Shown: positions 1 to 12,800 of the stretch, piece after piece
Layout of the letters: each line of letters begins with the position of its first letter
Position numbering within the stretch: position 1 is the first letter of the stretch
Origin: Agrocybe praecox
Lineage: Eukaryota; Basidiomycota; Agaricomycetes; Agaricales; Agrocybaceae
Direction: 5' to 3'
DNA: 64,000 nucleotides
NCBI GenBank assembly: GCA_964017145.1
Contig: OZ024841.1
Coordinates: 4,216,001-4,280,000 of the forward strand
Made by a program: the position numbers and the translations under genes
The notes under the pieces: generated by a model
Database searches by the model: none
What the model was told of the DNA's origin: nothing
The model's input: only the letters and a program-made list of their open reading frames with translations

Positions 1-855
1 TTGTAAAACGAGTCATGAATTGCATCATCGAGGCTGGTGTGGTCACCGGTACGCATCTGTACTATGATAGACACTCATATTGAGTACTGACGATTGACCC
101 CTTAAGGCCTTATTAACTAATTGTTAAAGCCTTTCGTCACTTTGGTTCTCGCACTCATTCGTTCTCACCCGACTTACTACCAAGTGCCCTCGGCAATCCT
201 AGCAAAATTACATTCCAATACAGTGATGGCTCTCTTGAACAACTGTCAGCAGGGTTACGTTCAAGATGACCGAGATGTCGAAGCAAGCTCTCGCCTCTAT
301 ACATAACTTTCATGTAAAATGCACAGGAATACTAGTAGGTACTAATATACACACAAAGTTACCACTCAGATCTCAGACGTGAACGGCGACATCTCTCCTG
401 GACTTATTCATAATCAACAACCAGCCGTAGTGATATTTATCAGCTATTGAGGTAATCCTCTCCATTTCCCATGGATATATGAAGTAGGGCAGTAGCGACG
501 CGACGCGACAAGGTCACGGCGGGGCCAGTGAGAACCTCTTCGTTAGGCTGGGGGGGACTTGGAATCAAGATTTTTTCATGCCACATTTTTATTCGTGATA
601 ATTTTGTTAGTTCTACCCCCGAAGGAGCCATAACTTACTTTTTTTCATCGTCATCGAATAGCTTGTACAAAGAACAAAGTCATTATTATTGATTTCAAAG
701 TTGTCGACGGTAAGATACTATAAAATAATTGCAGATGTATTCCTAGTATCTATATTTCATTGCGTAAAGAAAGGCTGGCCAATCGTTATTAAGGGAACGA
801 TAAATTTTAAAATACCAGATCTGGAATGGAGAAATAAGGGAGGTGTTAGAGGCAA
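1..855. other. Intergenic, downstream of the ABC transporter
   Basis: No reading frame here has recognisable family similarity, and none continues the transporter, whose stop codon is at 856-858. It probably holds the transporter's 3' untranslated region and spacer. I see no repeat or RNA gene. Confidence 0.5.
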
Positions 856-3800
856 TCATTTCTTCCGACCGAATGACGGAAGCAGGTTGCCCGTCCGATA
901 TCTGAACAGATAGCCTATGATAAAGACCAGTAAAATCTGGGAATACGGGAGTGAGAAGGGTAGAGGAATATGATAAACCATCGATAACGCACATTCAAAA
1001 CACTATAACCGGCGACAACGCCAAGGTTCCGCCAACGATATCGATAAAAGATATTGAATGCTTGAGCTAGGTATTGGTCTGTAGTTTTGACACTACAGAA
1101 CTGACAGGCAGATCTCGCATGAGGATTAGCGAGATACCCCCCGGCATTGGCGATGTATTTAGCCATATATGTCCCACAAGTCAACCTCGACGGTGGATGA
1201 ATTGAAACGTATTCCACTGGCGAGCATGTCACTTTAAGCTTTCCGATAGCTGAAAACTAACTAAGCAACATAGAAGTGCTAGAAGATAAATCAAAGTCGA
1301 CTGACCTTGTCCTAAAAGACCTTCGACCAAGTACCGGAAAGGCGATACGTGATATACCCATTTCCACCAGCCTAGGTGTTGGAATGGTTGAAGAACTCCG
1401 TTACTATTTATCGTTAGTATCTATCAGAGAGAAAGCAAGATGCACTACTCACAAGGTAACGACGAAAGTAAACAAGAACGAGAACAATACGCCCGCAATT
1501 TCCGCGTTTGGTGACATCAACGCAACGGCCTGAAAAAGATTAGGAAGACAGTAAATGAAAATGAAATTCCATTTCCGTAGGGATCGTGGAAGAAGCTGAC
1601 CTGGGCTAGTGAACCATAGTACATCGGGAAAACGATACCCAACATCAAGTAAGTATAGCCCGCCCGATCGTTCCCAAACCCAACAGTCCAGTACAAGCAG
1701 AAGAATAAAATAGTGGAACCGATGATATTCCAGAAGAGCTCAACCGCGATCAGGGACATCAATAGGGCTGTCCAATTGTACATACGACTCGGACGCTCGC
1801 GGACTTCGTATACCTTGCGCATATTGATGAACGGAACTTGAAGCTGGTTAGATAATGGGACGCTCAAGACGGTGGCCATAAAGATCGCCTTGAAGTGAAG
1901 GTTATGATTTTTTTAGTCGGAAGATGATAGAGAATTACGCACAAAAAGTTTGTTCTGAACGCCCTGCTGAGTATTCTTCGCCTTGAAGAAAGTAAACCCA
2001 ACGATGAGTGCTCCAGCTGCGTTCAGGACTAATTTGGCCACAAGGTATGTCGGGTCTCTCCAATGGGCTTCGGCATCGCGAATGACTAATTCCTTGAACT
2101 GATAGAACCAGGTTGTTGCAAATTCAGTCCGAATCTCTGCTGTCACTGGTCGATTGCGTCCATGTTCATGGATATCGTCAAGTTCTATTAGAAGCGCCTT
2201 TGCTTCGGGAGAGTTGAGCCAGATGTCGTGCCAGTCTTTCGAGCTGCTGGCTGTAGCACCAGCTCCAATAACGTCGAGCATGTACTCCGCACTACATAGT
2301 GGGCAAAAGAAAGGTCAAATAGGATAGTTTTAACTGTGCATTAGACTCACGGATTTGCGTCAGGAGAACATTCCCGCGCCCCATTTTTTTCGAAGTATCG
2401 GATCAAGGTGCTGGCGTTCGTACCCATGTCACCAAAGTAAACCGTTTTACCACCCTTCTTGAGAAGTAACAGTCGGTCGAATACCTGGAAATATATTATT
2501 AAGGTTTTAAGTTGTAAAGTCCGGAAAAAAAGATACCTGGAATAGTTCTGCAGAAGGCTAGAAGCACGTTAGTGCTACACCCTTCAGGAGAAATTGAATG
2601 AAATAAGTACCTGGTGTATGCTAGTGATGGATGGAAAGAAAATCAGAAACTGGGTAACGGGCCAAGGAAAGAATCTTACGTGCACAAAATCGCTTGACCA
2701 CTGTCGGCCAGATGGCGCAGGAAAGACACGATCGCCCATGCACTTTGCGAGTCAAGACCAGATGTAGGCTCATCCAAAAAAAGCAACAGTTTGGGCTAAT
2801 GTGGTAGGGTAAGTCCAAGAAAAGATAGAGAAAAGGGTAAACACGGACTCGAGCAGCCAACTCAACGCCGATAGTCGTGCGTTTCCGAAACTCGATGTTG
2901 AGGGTGCCAACAGCGGCCTCGGCATATTCTTGAAGACCACACATCTCTAGACATTTCTCTACGCTATTAGAGGTAGGGTAAGATGTGAACATGCGTACGA
3001 ATTCACGACACAAAAAATTAGAAATTAACTCACTAGGCTTCCTTTTCCGATAGAGAGATGGAGGGTGGCTGGCGGAGCTTCGCGGAGAAGAGAAGAGCTT
3101 CTCGAACGGTCGCAGTCGGTAAATGTGTGTCCATCTGTTGGCAATATCCTCTGCGAAAGAAAAAAAAATTGAAAAAGGATGATTAGTCATCAACTACAAG
3201 CTACAGACAGGAATTAAGGGCATACGATTGGGACTGAAAGTCTGCAGGCAGAGGCTGGCCATTAACAAAACGATCGCCGGTAATGACTCCGACGTCGGTT
3301 CTCATAGCCAGAACGTTGAGTAATGTCGTTTTCCCCGCTCCAGATTCACCCATTAGAGCTGTGAGTTTACCAGGGGCGACGTAGCCAGACACGTCCGACA
3401 GGAGCTGCCGGTCTGGTAGACCAGGGATAGGCACCGTATAATTAATAGACCTCCATGAAAAGATATCCTGAGTCTGAAGCTGATCTCTGGAGGAGGATAC
3501 AGGGGCTTCCAGTGTAGTGGGCGGTATAGCTCGTGGAGCAGCTGAGTTGACGAGACGTTCTTCGTCTTTCTTAATCGCTTTAGCTTCTTGAGCGGAGCGA
3601 GACTCGCGTTTGAACAGTGTAACAGGGGTATCACGACCGACAGAGGTGTTATATTCAGTGAAGAACAAAAGGGCAGCGATTAAAGCTCCACAGAAAGCAA
3701 GGATGATACCAAAATCCTATTGGCGTCCATTAGTCACACTAAAAACGATAGGAAGCAACGGACGTACCATCCACAAGCGCGAATAGTGAAAATCATACAA

Positions 3801-6628
3801 TATTTCAGTGAAACGATTGCCATCAACGAACGATTGTCCGGGTAGAGCACCGACAGTCGTGCATACTTGATTTGCCAGGGTGACATTCTCGTAACCAGGG
3901 CCTTGAGGTACAAGATTTGAACATTTGCCTTTGATTGTATGAAATTCGTTCGTCATAATTGCTTCGAATCTGTGTTTTTAACAACGATTAATTTACACGG
4001 ATGAAAGTGTTTCGATGACGGAAAGGCGTACCCGTATTTGATGGGCTAGATAGGGGACGAATCACAGGTCAAGTACTATTTCAGATCGAAAAGCAAGGGT
4101 ATACATACATTGATATATATCAATAACTTCAAAGCTCTTATCATAGTTGGTTCTGGGACGGTATACCCTAGAAAAAGCGGTCAATATGCTAAACGGTACA
4201 TACACACATTTTTTCTCATACCTCCGTACAACGTCATTAGAAGGACGGAAATTCCGGCGAGGCTCTGCGCAACTGCCTCCGAAGCGAATGCCGCTGCGAT
4301 TCCTCGGAACCATGCTTTCATAGTAATCGTCAAAACAAAAAGGAGTAGGAAGAAGATACTGAGGCAACATTTAATAATGATAAACCAATTAATTGTACAA
4401 GGCAAAAATACACGAACAAGAACTGAGACTAAAATTACAGGCATATCAGTAACGCACGCGAGTAAACAGACACATCAGGACGTACTGCGCTCTTCTGTAG
4501 GCCAACCAGCCAGTAGAGGATCGAACCGAATACAAGCATGGTGATGAAACTGATCGGAATGTCGACCAACGTCAATGCCAATGCTTCAACAAAAGGTCGG
4601 TAAAAGCCACTCTTCTGGTGGCGCAGAACGATCGGACGTTGAGCGTATAGAGCTGGAATTTCGGCCATAGTAGCGAGAGTTGAAAAAAGACACGCACTGT
4701 CAAAGACGACTTTATCATTAGCGACGACAATCATCCAGAGCAACAAAATAGAACGGACAAGAAAAGAGCACCTCCACGCGAGAAGTAGCCGCTTGTTGAT
4801 TCTTCCGTATGTAGGTAGACGGTACCCATAATTATGGCCTGGAATATGAAGGAGCTAGTGCAAGGATAAGGATGTTGGGCACACACGGATCGAAATTAGG
4901 AGACGTACAACAGAACCAATCCAGTAGCTAGCAGGTTCCCACGAAGAATTTGAACACGACGGCGCATAACGATGGCTACTTGGCCCGACAAGCTAAGGAG
5001 GTAGGGGCTTTGGAAGAAGAAACATTAGAGAAACGCACGGATATAGAGTAAAATATATAACAAGACATACCTCGCACCTTGCCTACGTCTAGAAAATTCG
5101 GCTTTGGCGCTTTCAATATACGATTGTTTCTTCTCAGAGTTGCCAACGCAAAGCGCGCTGTACAGCAGGACTTCGCCTGCATTTCGTTCCCCATGTAAAG
5201 ACCTTCGAAAATATGTGGCAAATTCATCTGCAGTCCGTGGCTGATTCGAGAAACCTGCCCGAGGAATTCGAGCGTTCGGATCCGTAACAGCAACAAGGAA
5301 ATCAGACGTAGTTTGCCTATTTGCTGGGACGTAGCTGAAAACATTAAAAGAATAATGAGGACGTTGTGTGAATGAAAGAAATATGTCGGTAATATTCACC
5401 CCATGTCGATGAAATATTGCTTCGCCTCGTTCGCTGGTCCGAAGTATACCATTCGGCCTTCGTAGATGACGCAGACCTTGTTGAAGCACTCATACAACGA
5501 TTCTCCAGCTTGATACAGCGAGACGATGGTGGTTTGCTGAACTTCGTTTGTCGCAACTCGCAGGGCTTGGATAAACTCCAGAGCTGTGCTGGAATCAAGT
5601 CCCCGAGTCGAGCTTCAAAATGATTGGATATCGAGTTAGGTAGAGATTAATGATAGGAGGCAGGGAGTACACACTTATCAAAGGCACTAATGCAGCTGCG
5701 AGCTGCTAAGGTTTCCGCAATGGAAACCCTCTTCTTCTCCCCGCCACTTACACCCCGAATCATATTATCACCAACGGGTGTCGTCAATGTATGCTTCAAA
5801 CCAAAGGTGGTCGATAAGACCTTTGTTAAGGTGTCAGAGAATTCTTCTTTTGATTCTCCAGGTCGATCACGAGGTGTCCGAGCAGCAGCAGCGAAATTGA
5901 GGGTCTCGTAAACAGATAATGATGGGAAATGGATGTCGTCTTCAGGACAATACTGAATGTCGCCTCGGAATTCCTTTTCCATTTCTTCGGGTGACATAGA
6001 GTCGTAATGAACCTCGCCGTCAACTTGGTAGTATTCCTTTCGTTGATTGGCTAAAGTTTTGAGGAAGGTGCTGCACCCGGACCCCGGACTCCCAAGTACA
6101 ACTATAGAGCAGAAAGTTATAACAAGAATAGCAGAAATGCATATAAATAATAAAACGACGGACGCAGCATCTCGCCTGGTTTGATCGCACCCTCGAATCC
6201 CGACAATATCGTTCGAGGTGTTGGATGGCGCATCCTTTGTACTCGCTCTAGCAACACTCTTGGGTTGAATACAGAGCCTAGCGTTGGCAGATAAGTTTCC
6301 GTCGACCCGAGTCCAGTCACCGTAAGGTTTTGAAATACAATCCCTAGCGAACGTTTCTTAATTCGAGCTTTATCACGCCTAGGAATAGAGAAAAATTATT
6401 ATTGAGTAATCGCCAAACCGAATGTCGAACTGACCTTTTGATTATATGCCTTACTGACGTCTCGAAATCGAAGTTGTCCTCGTCGTGGACGTTTATCGTC
6501 GTGTCCGAACTTGACGACGACCGACGTCGCAATTGTTGTCCATCCTCCGTTCCGCTTTGCTTCGGAAGCCTCCACGAGTCGTTAGGAGGATACGTATGAG
6601 TCTCTTCGTTAATGTCGCTATTTGGCAT
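856..6628 (-). CDS. PDR-type (ABCG full-size) ABC drug-efflux transporter, 26 exons
   Basis: Plasma-membrane ATP-driven exporter of the fungal pleiotropic drug resistance family; substrates cannot be read from sequence. Exons (minus strand): 6628-6435, 6378-6164, 6101-5675, 5612-5400, 5334-5071, 4992-4909, 4854-4759, 4696-4486, 4428-4418, 4358-4222, 4167-4109, 4045-4032, 3969-3768, 3716-3226, 3150-3034, 2963-2849, 2795-2680, 2620-2611, 2557-2537, 2484-2351, 2291-1943, 1888-1601, 1529-1453, 1403-1306, 1249-993, 936-856. They sum to 4,281 nt, 1,426 aa, with every phase consistent, close to the usual PDR length. NBD1 has the family's Cys-type Walker A (GSPGSGCST, about residues 140-148) and signature [10 protein letters not shown] (about 254). 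NBD2 has GESGAGKT (about 832), the degenerate [12 protein letters not shown] signature and [13 protein letters not shown] (about 954). A Ser-rich acidic N-terminus and PDR membrane blocks follow the (NBD-TMD)2 order. The gene appears intact. Confidence 0.93.
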
Positions 6629-8550
6629 GATGCCTCACGACCTATGAGGGGATTTAGACGATGTTCTGGCCTGGTATCATTGCTTTTGTACTCCCGTCAC
6701 AATTCCCTCTTTCATTACGCATTTGGTGATTCTTGGTATATACTGGTCGTTCTACAATTCAGTCCGACAGCTAGTTATGCCCGCTAGTTTATTGCAGGAT
6801 CTCGAACGGCCGTCAGGTTGTTGCTTGACGTCCAAAAGTCAACTGGCTTATCGGGTACTAGATTTACGAAGATACGCGCTAGCCATGAGTGCATGAGTGG
6901 GGGTATCGCAAATAAATTCCTTTTGTGGAGAGTAGTACCATCGAGCAAAGAACGTGAAAATGAACAAGCAGAAAAGTGTTGGACAATGGAGCAGCCTTGC
7001 CGCTGACCGTACCACTAATCACGCTTACATAAAGTAAAAAGCAACCCCGGCCCGTTCTAAGAATAAACGTTCCAGCCCGTCATATTTAGCCCGAGTCCTT
7101 TCCATATTCTGCGCCCTTGCGTAGAGCAGTAACTCACGCTATTTCTGCTTGACAATAGATGTGCTTATTCAATGTCGCATCTAACCAAAGGAGAAATATG
7201 TCTTGACGGAGCTTATGTTAATAGTCAGACTATGTGCCACTAAAATAGTAGATGCCAGCTCTCCAGTGTGGCATCAAGGAGACGAATTGGAACGGCGAAA
7301 GAGTTTTTAGATACTTCATTTCTCAAGGGAATATATTCATCGTGATAAATCTGTAATCATGGACTTTCTGCAGGGAGAAGAATCACAGTGTGTAGACGTC
7401 CTTACATTGATGTAAGTATTCCCGAATGCCGTACTAGAGGCTTGTGATTTGGGAACGGTCTGAAGGATTATTCGCATACTTTGGTCGGAATAAAAGGCTG
7501 TTCATAAATGAGAAAAGAGTCATATCTCGGGGCGCGGTTACGAAAATATGAATTTGTAAGGTTTCGTTCTTCAATTTCAAGTCGGAGCGATTTATATGTT
7601 GAGAAATCCATTTGGACACAAGCTCTTCAAGAAACCTATAGTGTGACCAAAGTTAACTGTGGAGGCATATGCTCTACTACTTACAGTTAACGCGACAAAT
7701 GCAGCTACTAAGTAACTAAATCCTAAGGGCTTGAAAGTTCCGGCTTGCTAACCAAACCTCGCATGCGTAATAATGTTACTTCTCACGTTAAAAATAAAAG
7801 GTAAGCTCTTGGGAGACTATGACGACAATAAGCAGTCAGTGTACAAAGGAAATATAAAAACATAGATTATATATTGACGCCCATCATGTAATACGTCATG
7901 AATGTTACGCGAGCAAGTGCAGCATGAAAAGACACTTATATGAACTATGTCTCATATGTACATGGCTTGCACCACCAAAGTCACCAGACAAACGCATACA
8001 TGTTGTGTGGCTCTGCGCACGGACTCAAAAAAAAAAACCGCTCCATCGTCGGCATCATCAAATTTATTTTGAATTTCAAACACCGCCAGGAAGGTCAAGC
8101 AGCCATTCCGCTCAAAGAGCACGTTGAGACTGTCCTCGATAGAAGCATTTCAAGGTTCTGTCTGATTGGATGCTCACATGAGCAATCTCCAATCCAAATG
8201 GAATTTTTAGGGGTCCATCGTGTTCTATCTTGTGCGAGCCGGTTATATATGTGCCGGTGGTACGAAAGTTTAACCCCCGCTTCGGATCTTTGCGCCGATA
8301 CAAGTTTCTAAATTCCAAACGCGCATTCAACGCCCAATATTCAGTGCTACTGAAGTTCGAACTCAATAAGACCCAGAGCCGGATGCTACACCCAACACAA
8401 ATTTTCTTTCATTCTTAGTGATTCCTCGTTTAGGAATTTAGAACATTCAAATAAAGGTAGTGGTTGGCCATTATGAGGTTTTAAAGATTATTAATATCCA
8501 AGTTCTTTCTCAAGATCTCAAGTGCTTGACCGATGCTTCTCCGGGCGTAC
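6629..8550. other. Intergenic between the transporter promoter and the disrupted DUF5648 gene
   Basis: The transporter's promoter must lie just above 6628. The remaining 1.9 kb has only short frames on both strands with no family similarity that I recognise, and no clear repeat. Confidence 0.45.
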
Positions 8551-8551
8551 G

Positions 8552-8559
8552 TTATATAT
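8552..8559 (+). promoter_or_regulatory. TATA box of the retroelement-disrupted DUF5648 gene
   Basis: TTATATAT lies about 75-80 bp before the ATG at 8632. The intact paralogues have TATA-like boxes at the same distance (23321-23330 for 23407; 55388-55395 for 55467; 57670-57677 for 57749). This supports it as the old promoter, now 12.4 kb from its coding body. Confidence 0.55.
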
Positions 8560-8631
8560 GGCTGAGCTTCCCTATGACTACTGATAAAATATCACTCTCA
8601 AAATCTCGCTTATCATCACTATCTAGATACC

Positions 8632-8639
8632 ATGTTTAC
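8632..8639 (+). pseudogene. 5' fragment (ATG and codons 2-3) of a DUF5648 gene
   Basis: ATG TTT AC is followed directly by the 5' LTR of the chromovirus. The last five bases, TTTAC, are the target-site duplication and recur at 21074-21078 beyond the 3' LTR, where the signal-peptide exon continues in frame. Paralogues also start with Met-Phe-Thr. The rest of the gene is at 21074-21678. Confidence 0.85.
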
Positions 8640-9015
8640 TGTGACGATGTAGTATATCTTTGGGACATCCGCCGTATCTTGCTCGTCCCATTTTTACAGT
8701 CAATTAAACTTTATTTGCTTTTATCTTATTTATCTTGTCACGCGCATCCTATAATCGTAATAGTCACGTTATGTAATCTAGAATAGCTTCTGATGCTATT
8801 ACTAATATAGGATATCCTTTTTTGCTGCATTACTGTCACCATCTAAGGAAGGCTCGAGAGCCAGTCTCTACCCTCGCCGGCTGAGCACCCAGTCATCTGC
8901 TCCCCAACGATGGGAGACATCGCCTCTCGCCTAGAGTTACAAGGCAACACGCACACCCTTACCCCAACACCGGCAACTTCGACTCTACGAAGTCCCGCGA
9001 CCGCGCAGCGTCACA
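8640..9015 (+). repeat. 5' long terminal repeat
   Basis: 376 bp, bounded by the 7-bp inverted termini TGTGACG and CGTCACA. It reads the same as the 3' LTR throughout. It should hold the promoter and the R region; I could not place a transcription start. Confidence 0.96.
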
Positions 9016-9016
9016 A

Positions 9017-9030
9017 TGGTGGGGGCACCG
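9017..9030 (+). other. Candidate primer-binding site
   Basis: TGGTGGGGGCACCG begins one base after the 5' LTR. The TGG start fits pairing with a tRNA 3'-CCA end. I cannot assign the tRNA without the organism's tRNA set. Confidence 0.6.
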
Positions 9031-9725
9031 CGGACTTCAACGGAAGAGTTGAAGTTGCACACCTCGAACGGTGAGGGTCTGAGAGATGGGAGCTGGAGGA
9101 TGTGGTTGGGATGCGCCTCTGGCTGCTCCCTACTTCGTCCGACGATTACGAGGAGGACGTGGCCGGTAGCGTCTTTGGATGCACCGACTTAAGCCTCCTC
9201 TGTATGAAGCCAGCCAATACCAAGTCTCTCGACCCCCTATCAAACCGTCCTACGCTATAATTCAAGCCTGGAGCTAGAGTTTGAAATCTTATCGCTGGAC
9301 GAACACAGCAAGAACTATTATCATTCGTTATTCAGTCTACTGCTACCAACCGACTACTTTGCTATGCTCTCCGACCGCCGCGGACTTCAACGGAAGAGTT
9401 GAAATCGCCAATCATTACGGTCTCTCGCTGGAACGGAAAGAGAAGGAACGGAGTGGAAGGGGTACGGATGCGCTATATGCTGCTCCGTACTTCGTCCTTT
9501 GAGTGCTGAGCGGACAGGGCCGGTAGCGTCGAAAGATGCACCGACTTAAGCCACTCTTGCACAAAATCCGTAACCTTCTTACCCTACGTTTCAGGCCGAG
9601 CCATCCCTTATGAAACTAGGTGCCTGGAGCCCGAATTTTATATCGTTGTCGCGGAGCGTTTACGGCAAGAGTATTTTATTTCAAAATTCTGTCTACTACC
9701 TAAGACACTTGTAACTATGCCCCTG
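9026..9725 (+). repeat. Diverged 350-bp tandem duplication in the retroelement leader
   Basis: The string CGGACTTCAACGGAAGAGTT occurs at 9031 and again at 9381. Further matches follow at the same 350-bp spacing, including a 'TACTTCGTCC' block and a 'TGCACCGACTTAAGCC' block. The two units (about 9026-9375 and 9376-9725) are clearly diverged, so the duplication is much older than this insertion. It lies between the primer-binding site and the Gag start, where packaging or translation signals could sit. Confidence 0.75.
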
Positions 9726-9821
9726 GATCGTACGAGAAATCGGTTTGCCAAAGGGAGATGGGAGAACACTTAAGTACCGAGGGAAGGATAGGAAAATTTC
9801 CAACTCCTTCCTTCCCTCCGG

Positions 9822-12800
9822 ATGGCGAATTCGAGGGCTTCGAATAAAGGTTCCGTTAATGGGACTACGAATTCGAAAGGAAGGACGACCATGAACTCCA
9901 GACTGGCCGCTGCCACCGCGAACGTAACCTTCGCGAATGTACCTGCCATTGACCCCCCAAAGAAACCCCAAGGAGGGAGAAGACGTGTGACTATGGAGGA
10001 TGAACCAGCGGATTCTCAAGTCGTAGGACCTACCTTCCCGACCGTAGCGGGTGCGCCGGTATTAGATCTTGCTGAACCGGCTGCGTATAGCGCTGGAAGC
10101 GAGATTACTGGTCCGCCTAGCTCGACGGATGGATCCTCGATAGGCGGAGACGAAAGCTTTCGATCTGCTTCAGCCACTCCATCGTTATCCTCGTTATTTG
10201 GTAACGGCAGCGCCAACGGTTCTGACCTCACCATCAGTGCTACCAAACCACAGTGGAAGGAAGAGTATCCGCGAATTTTCCAAGATTTACCAGTGGGACA
10301 AGATATACCGCTGTACCATGAGCCGATGCACGCTTCGTTGGCTAAATATCATGCGCCATACGACCCTCTAGTCGATCCTGACCCTCTTGAGGAATTGGGA
10401 GCCAAGGGAGGTTTACTACCTGATAGGCCAGCGGAGGAGGCCATCATGCTCCGAGACGTAGCTATGAGATGGAAATACCCTCATCTCGCTTGTCTATGGG
10501 AAAGTCTTCCTCAAGCGGTAGATTCCTTCGTAAAATCACGCATGAAAACCTCCGAATTAATTGCCTACGATCTTCCTAAGGATGAAACCTATTATGCGCT
10601 ACCTAAGGAAAGGTTACATGAGATAGGTCAGATTATACTAGCGCTGTCGCAGATCCTAGATGCGCTAGCGGAATATTTCTACCACGGCAAGCGAGCTTCA
10701 TTCGCTGTAGATACCAACTATTCTCTATTGCGAATGCTGGGTTGGCACGCGAACCCTATGGAAATCGTTTTAACGTACCCCATCCTACAACGAAGATGCG
10801 AGATAGCTGTCGTGCATGTAGTTAAATACTTCAACAAACTTCGCTCCATCTTCCTCGACCATAACGAAGCAGCTTCGGAGGCGTCTTATAATTCTTCCAA
10901 CCCGTCGGAGCGATCTAGAATCGCGAAATCCTCTCCAAGGTCGGTACTAGCTCGATTATCAGCTAGGGATGACTATCCCAGAGGATTCTCACGGGAAGGG
11001 CTGGCTGCCAGAACAGCGCTGCTCGAAGAATATGCTCGTAAAGGGAATGATCCTTTCCCCATGAGTCCGTACGTGTACCGTGCGCACGTCGATTCGGTCA
11101 CCAAGGAAATACCGAACGAAGCGCCTCGCGAATATCCTCCCGAAGATTCAATCAGTTCCTTCCTCACTCACCGAAGAACTCCTACCGTTAACAGCAATAC
11201 TGTACCCATGCCGGAGTCCATCTCAACTATACCTCAAAGGCATGCGATTTCCTCCCTACCAGGAATCGGTAGGATCGACAATCCTACGTCGACAGGGAAT
11301 ACTGGGGGGCCATTGATGACGCAGCGAGGTGTATTGCCGTTACCCCAAAACGTACGAACCACCATGGCAGAAAATTGGACTAGCTATCAATTCAAGAACA
11401 CCTCCGGAACGAACGGAAGCAGTGGTGATAGTTCCACTGGGGGGCCTAATTTACCTCATGGCTCAGGTGGAAATAGAGGCCCTCCACCCGGGGGACCAGG
11501 AGGGCCAGGAGGAGGCGGGGGATCTGGAGGACCACCAGGACCGCCCAACGGTTACTGGGGCGGTTGGCCAGGCTATAATTTAGGTCGCGGAGGAAATGGA
11601 GGAGGCGGAGGAGGAGGCGGAGGAGGAGGAGGAGGCGGCGGTGGCGGACCCATACCGCCTCACGACCCACGGAACCCTGCTGTACCTCCCGTCGACGACG
11701 AATGGCAAATGAACCCTAAAATCAATATTTCCAATCTACCTGCCTGGAATGGAAAAAACGAAACCCTTATCGATTATCTCAGCGAAATGAGCGGTTATGC
11801 TAGATTAGGACAGAAAATGAGAAGAGGAATTGGACAACTAGCTACCTTCAAGTGGACGGGACCTGCTAAATTATGGTGGGATACGTTACCAGCTCCAGAA
11901 CGAGCGTATTTGAGTCAGACTTGGGACTATCTTGTCACAGGTATTCGAGAACATTTCATGAACGAAAATTGGGTTAGGGATCGCACCAAGGAATTCGAAG
12001 AAATGAAGTTTAGACAACGAAATCATGAGGGCGAATCCCCTTTACAATTTATTCAACGACGAATTCGCTATCACCAATTCCTCTTTGCAGACGACTCCGA
12101 CGGACCGTTAGCCGTGTCCCGTATCCTGCGTACACAACCCACTGAATGGGCCCATACTCTCAACGCGCACTCTTGCGAAACTTTGTTCCAATTACAAGCT
12201 GTAGCGGCGCGCATGCAACAATCCCTGGAGAGTCATTTTCTCCTGAATGAAAGACTACGAAATCCTCATCCACGGACCTTCCATTACTCTAAGAAAAAGG
12301 CTATGAACTCGGAAAAGGTCAATCTCGAAGAAACTAGTGCTTCAGAAAGTGATGAAGATGAAGCTCCTACTGCAAAGGAGGTTCACGCTGCTAATTATAA
12401 ACCTCGATCCAAGGGTCCTATCAAGCCTCGTTCGTCGAAATTCCCAGAAGGAAAAACCATAGATGGATATTCCTTCTCGAGAGATGATTCGGTTGTGAGT
12501 GCCAAGCTCCCTAACGGGACGTGCTTCATCTGCACCAGTCCGAAACATTTCTTCCGAGATTGCCCCCATTACGGGAGGTTCGAAGCGTTACGAAGTGCCA
12601 ACATGTTGCATGTGGACTGGGAACCTGAGCAAGAGGCCGAATGGAACCGCGAGTATTTAGCTATGATAGTAGAGAGCAATCAAACTAGTGTTTCGTCTTA
12701 TAACGGGATCGATAATCCTGAGATCGTTAAGGAAGTTCACGCTGTGAATCTGGAAAGTTCGCCAATAAACTCTGCTGACCTGACCCCTACTGCCGTGCCA

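Noticed and set aside
440..1533. Several small ORFs at the 3' end of the transporter as separate genes
   Set aside because: Those on the minus strand between 856 and 1533 are exons 23-26 of the transporter read into introns; the others show no similarity.
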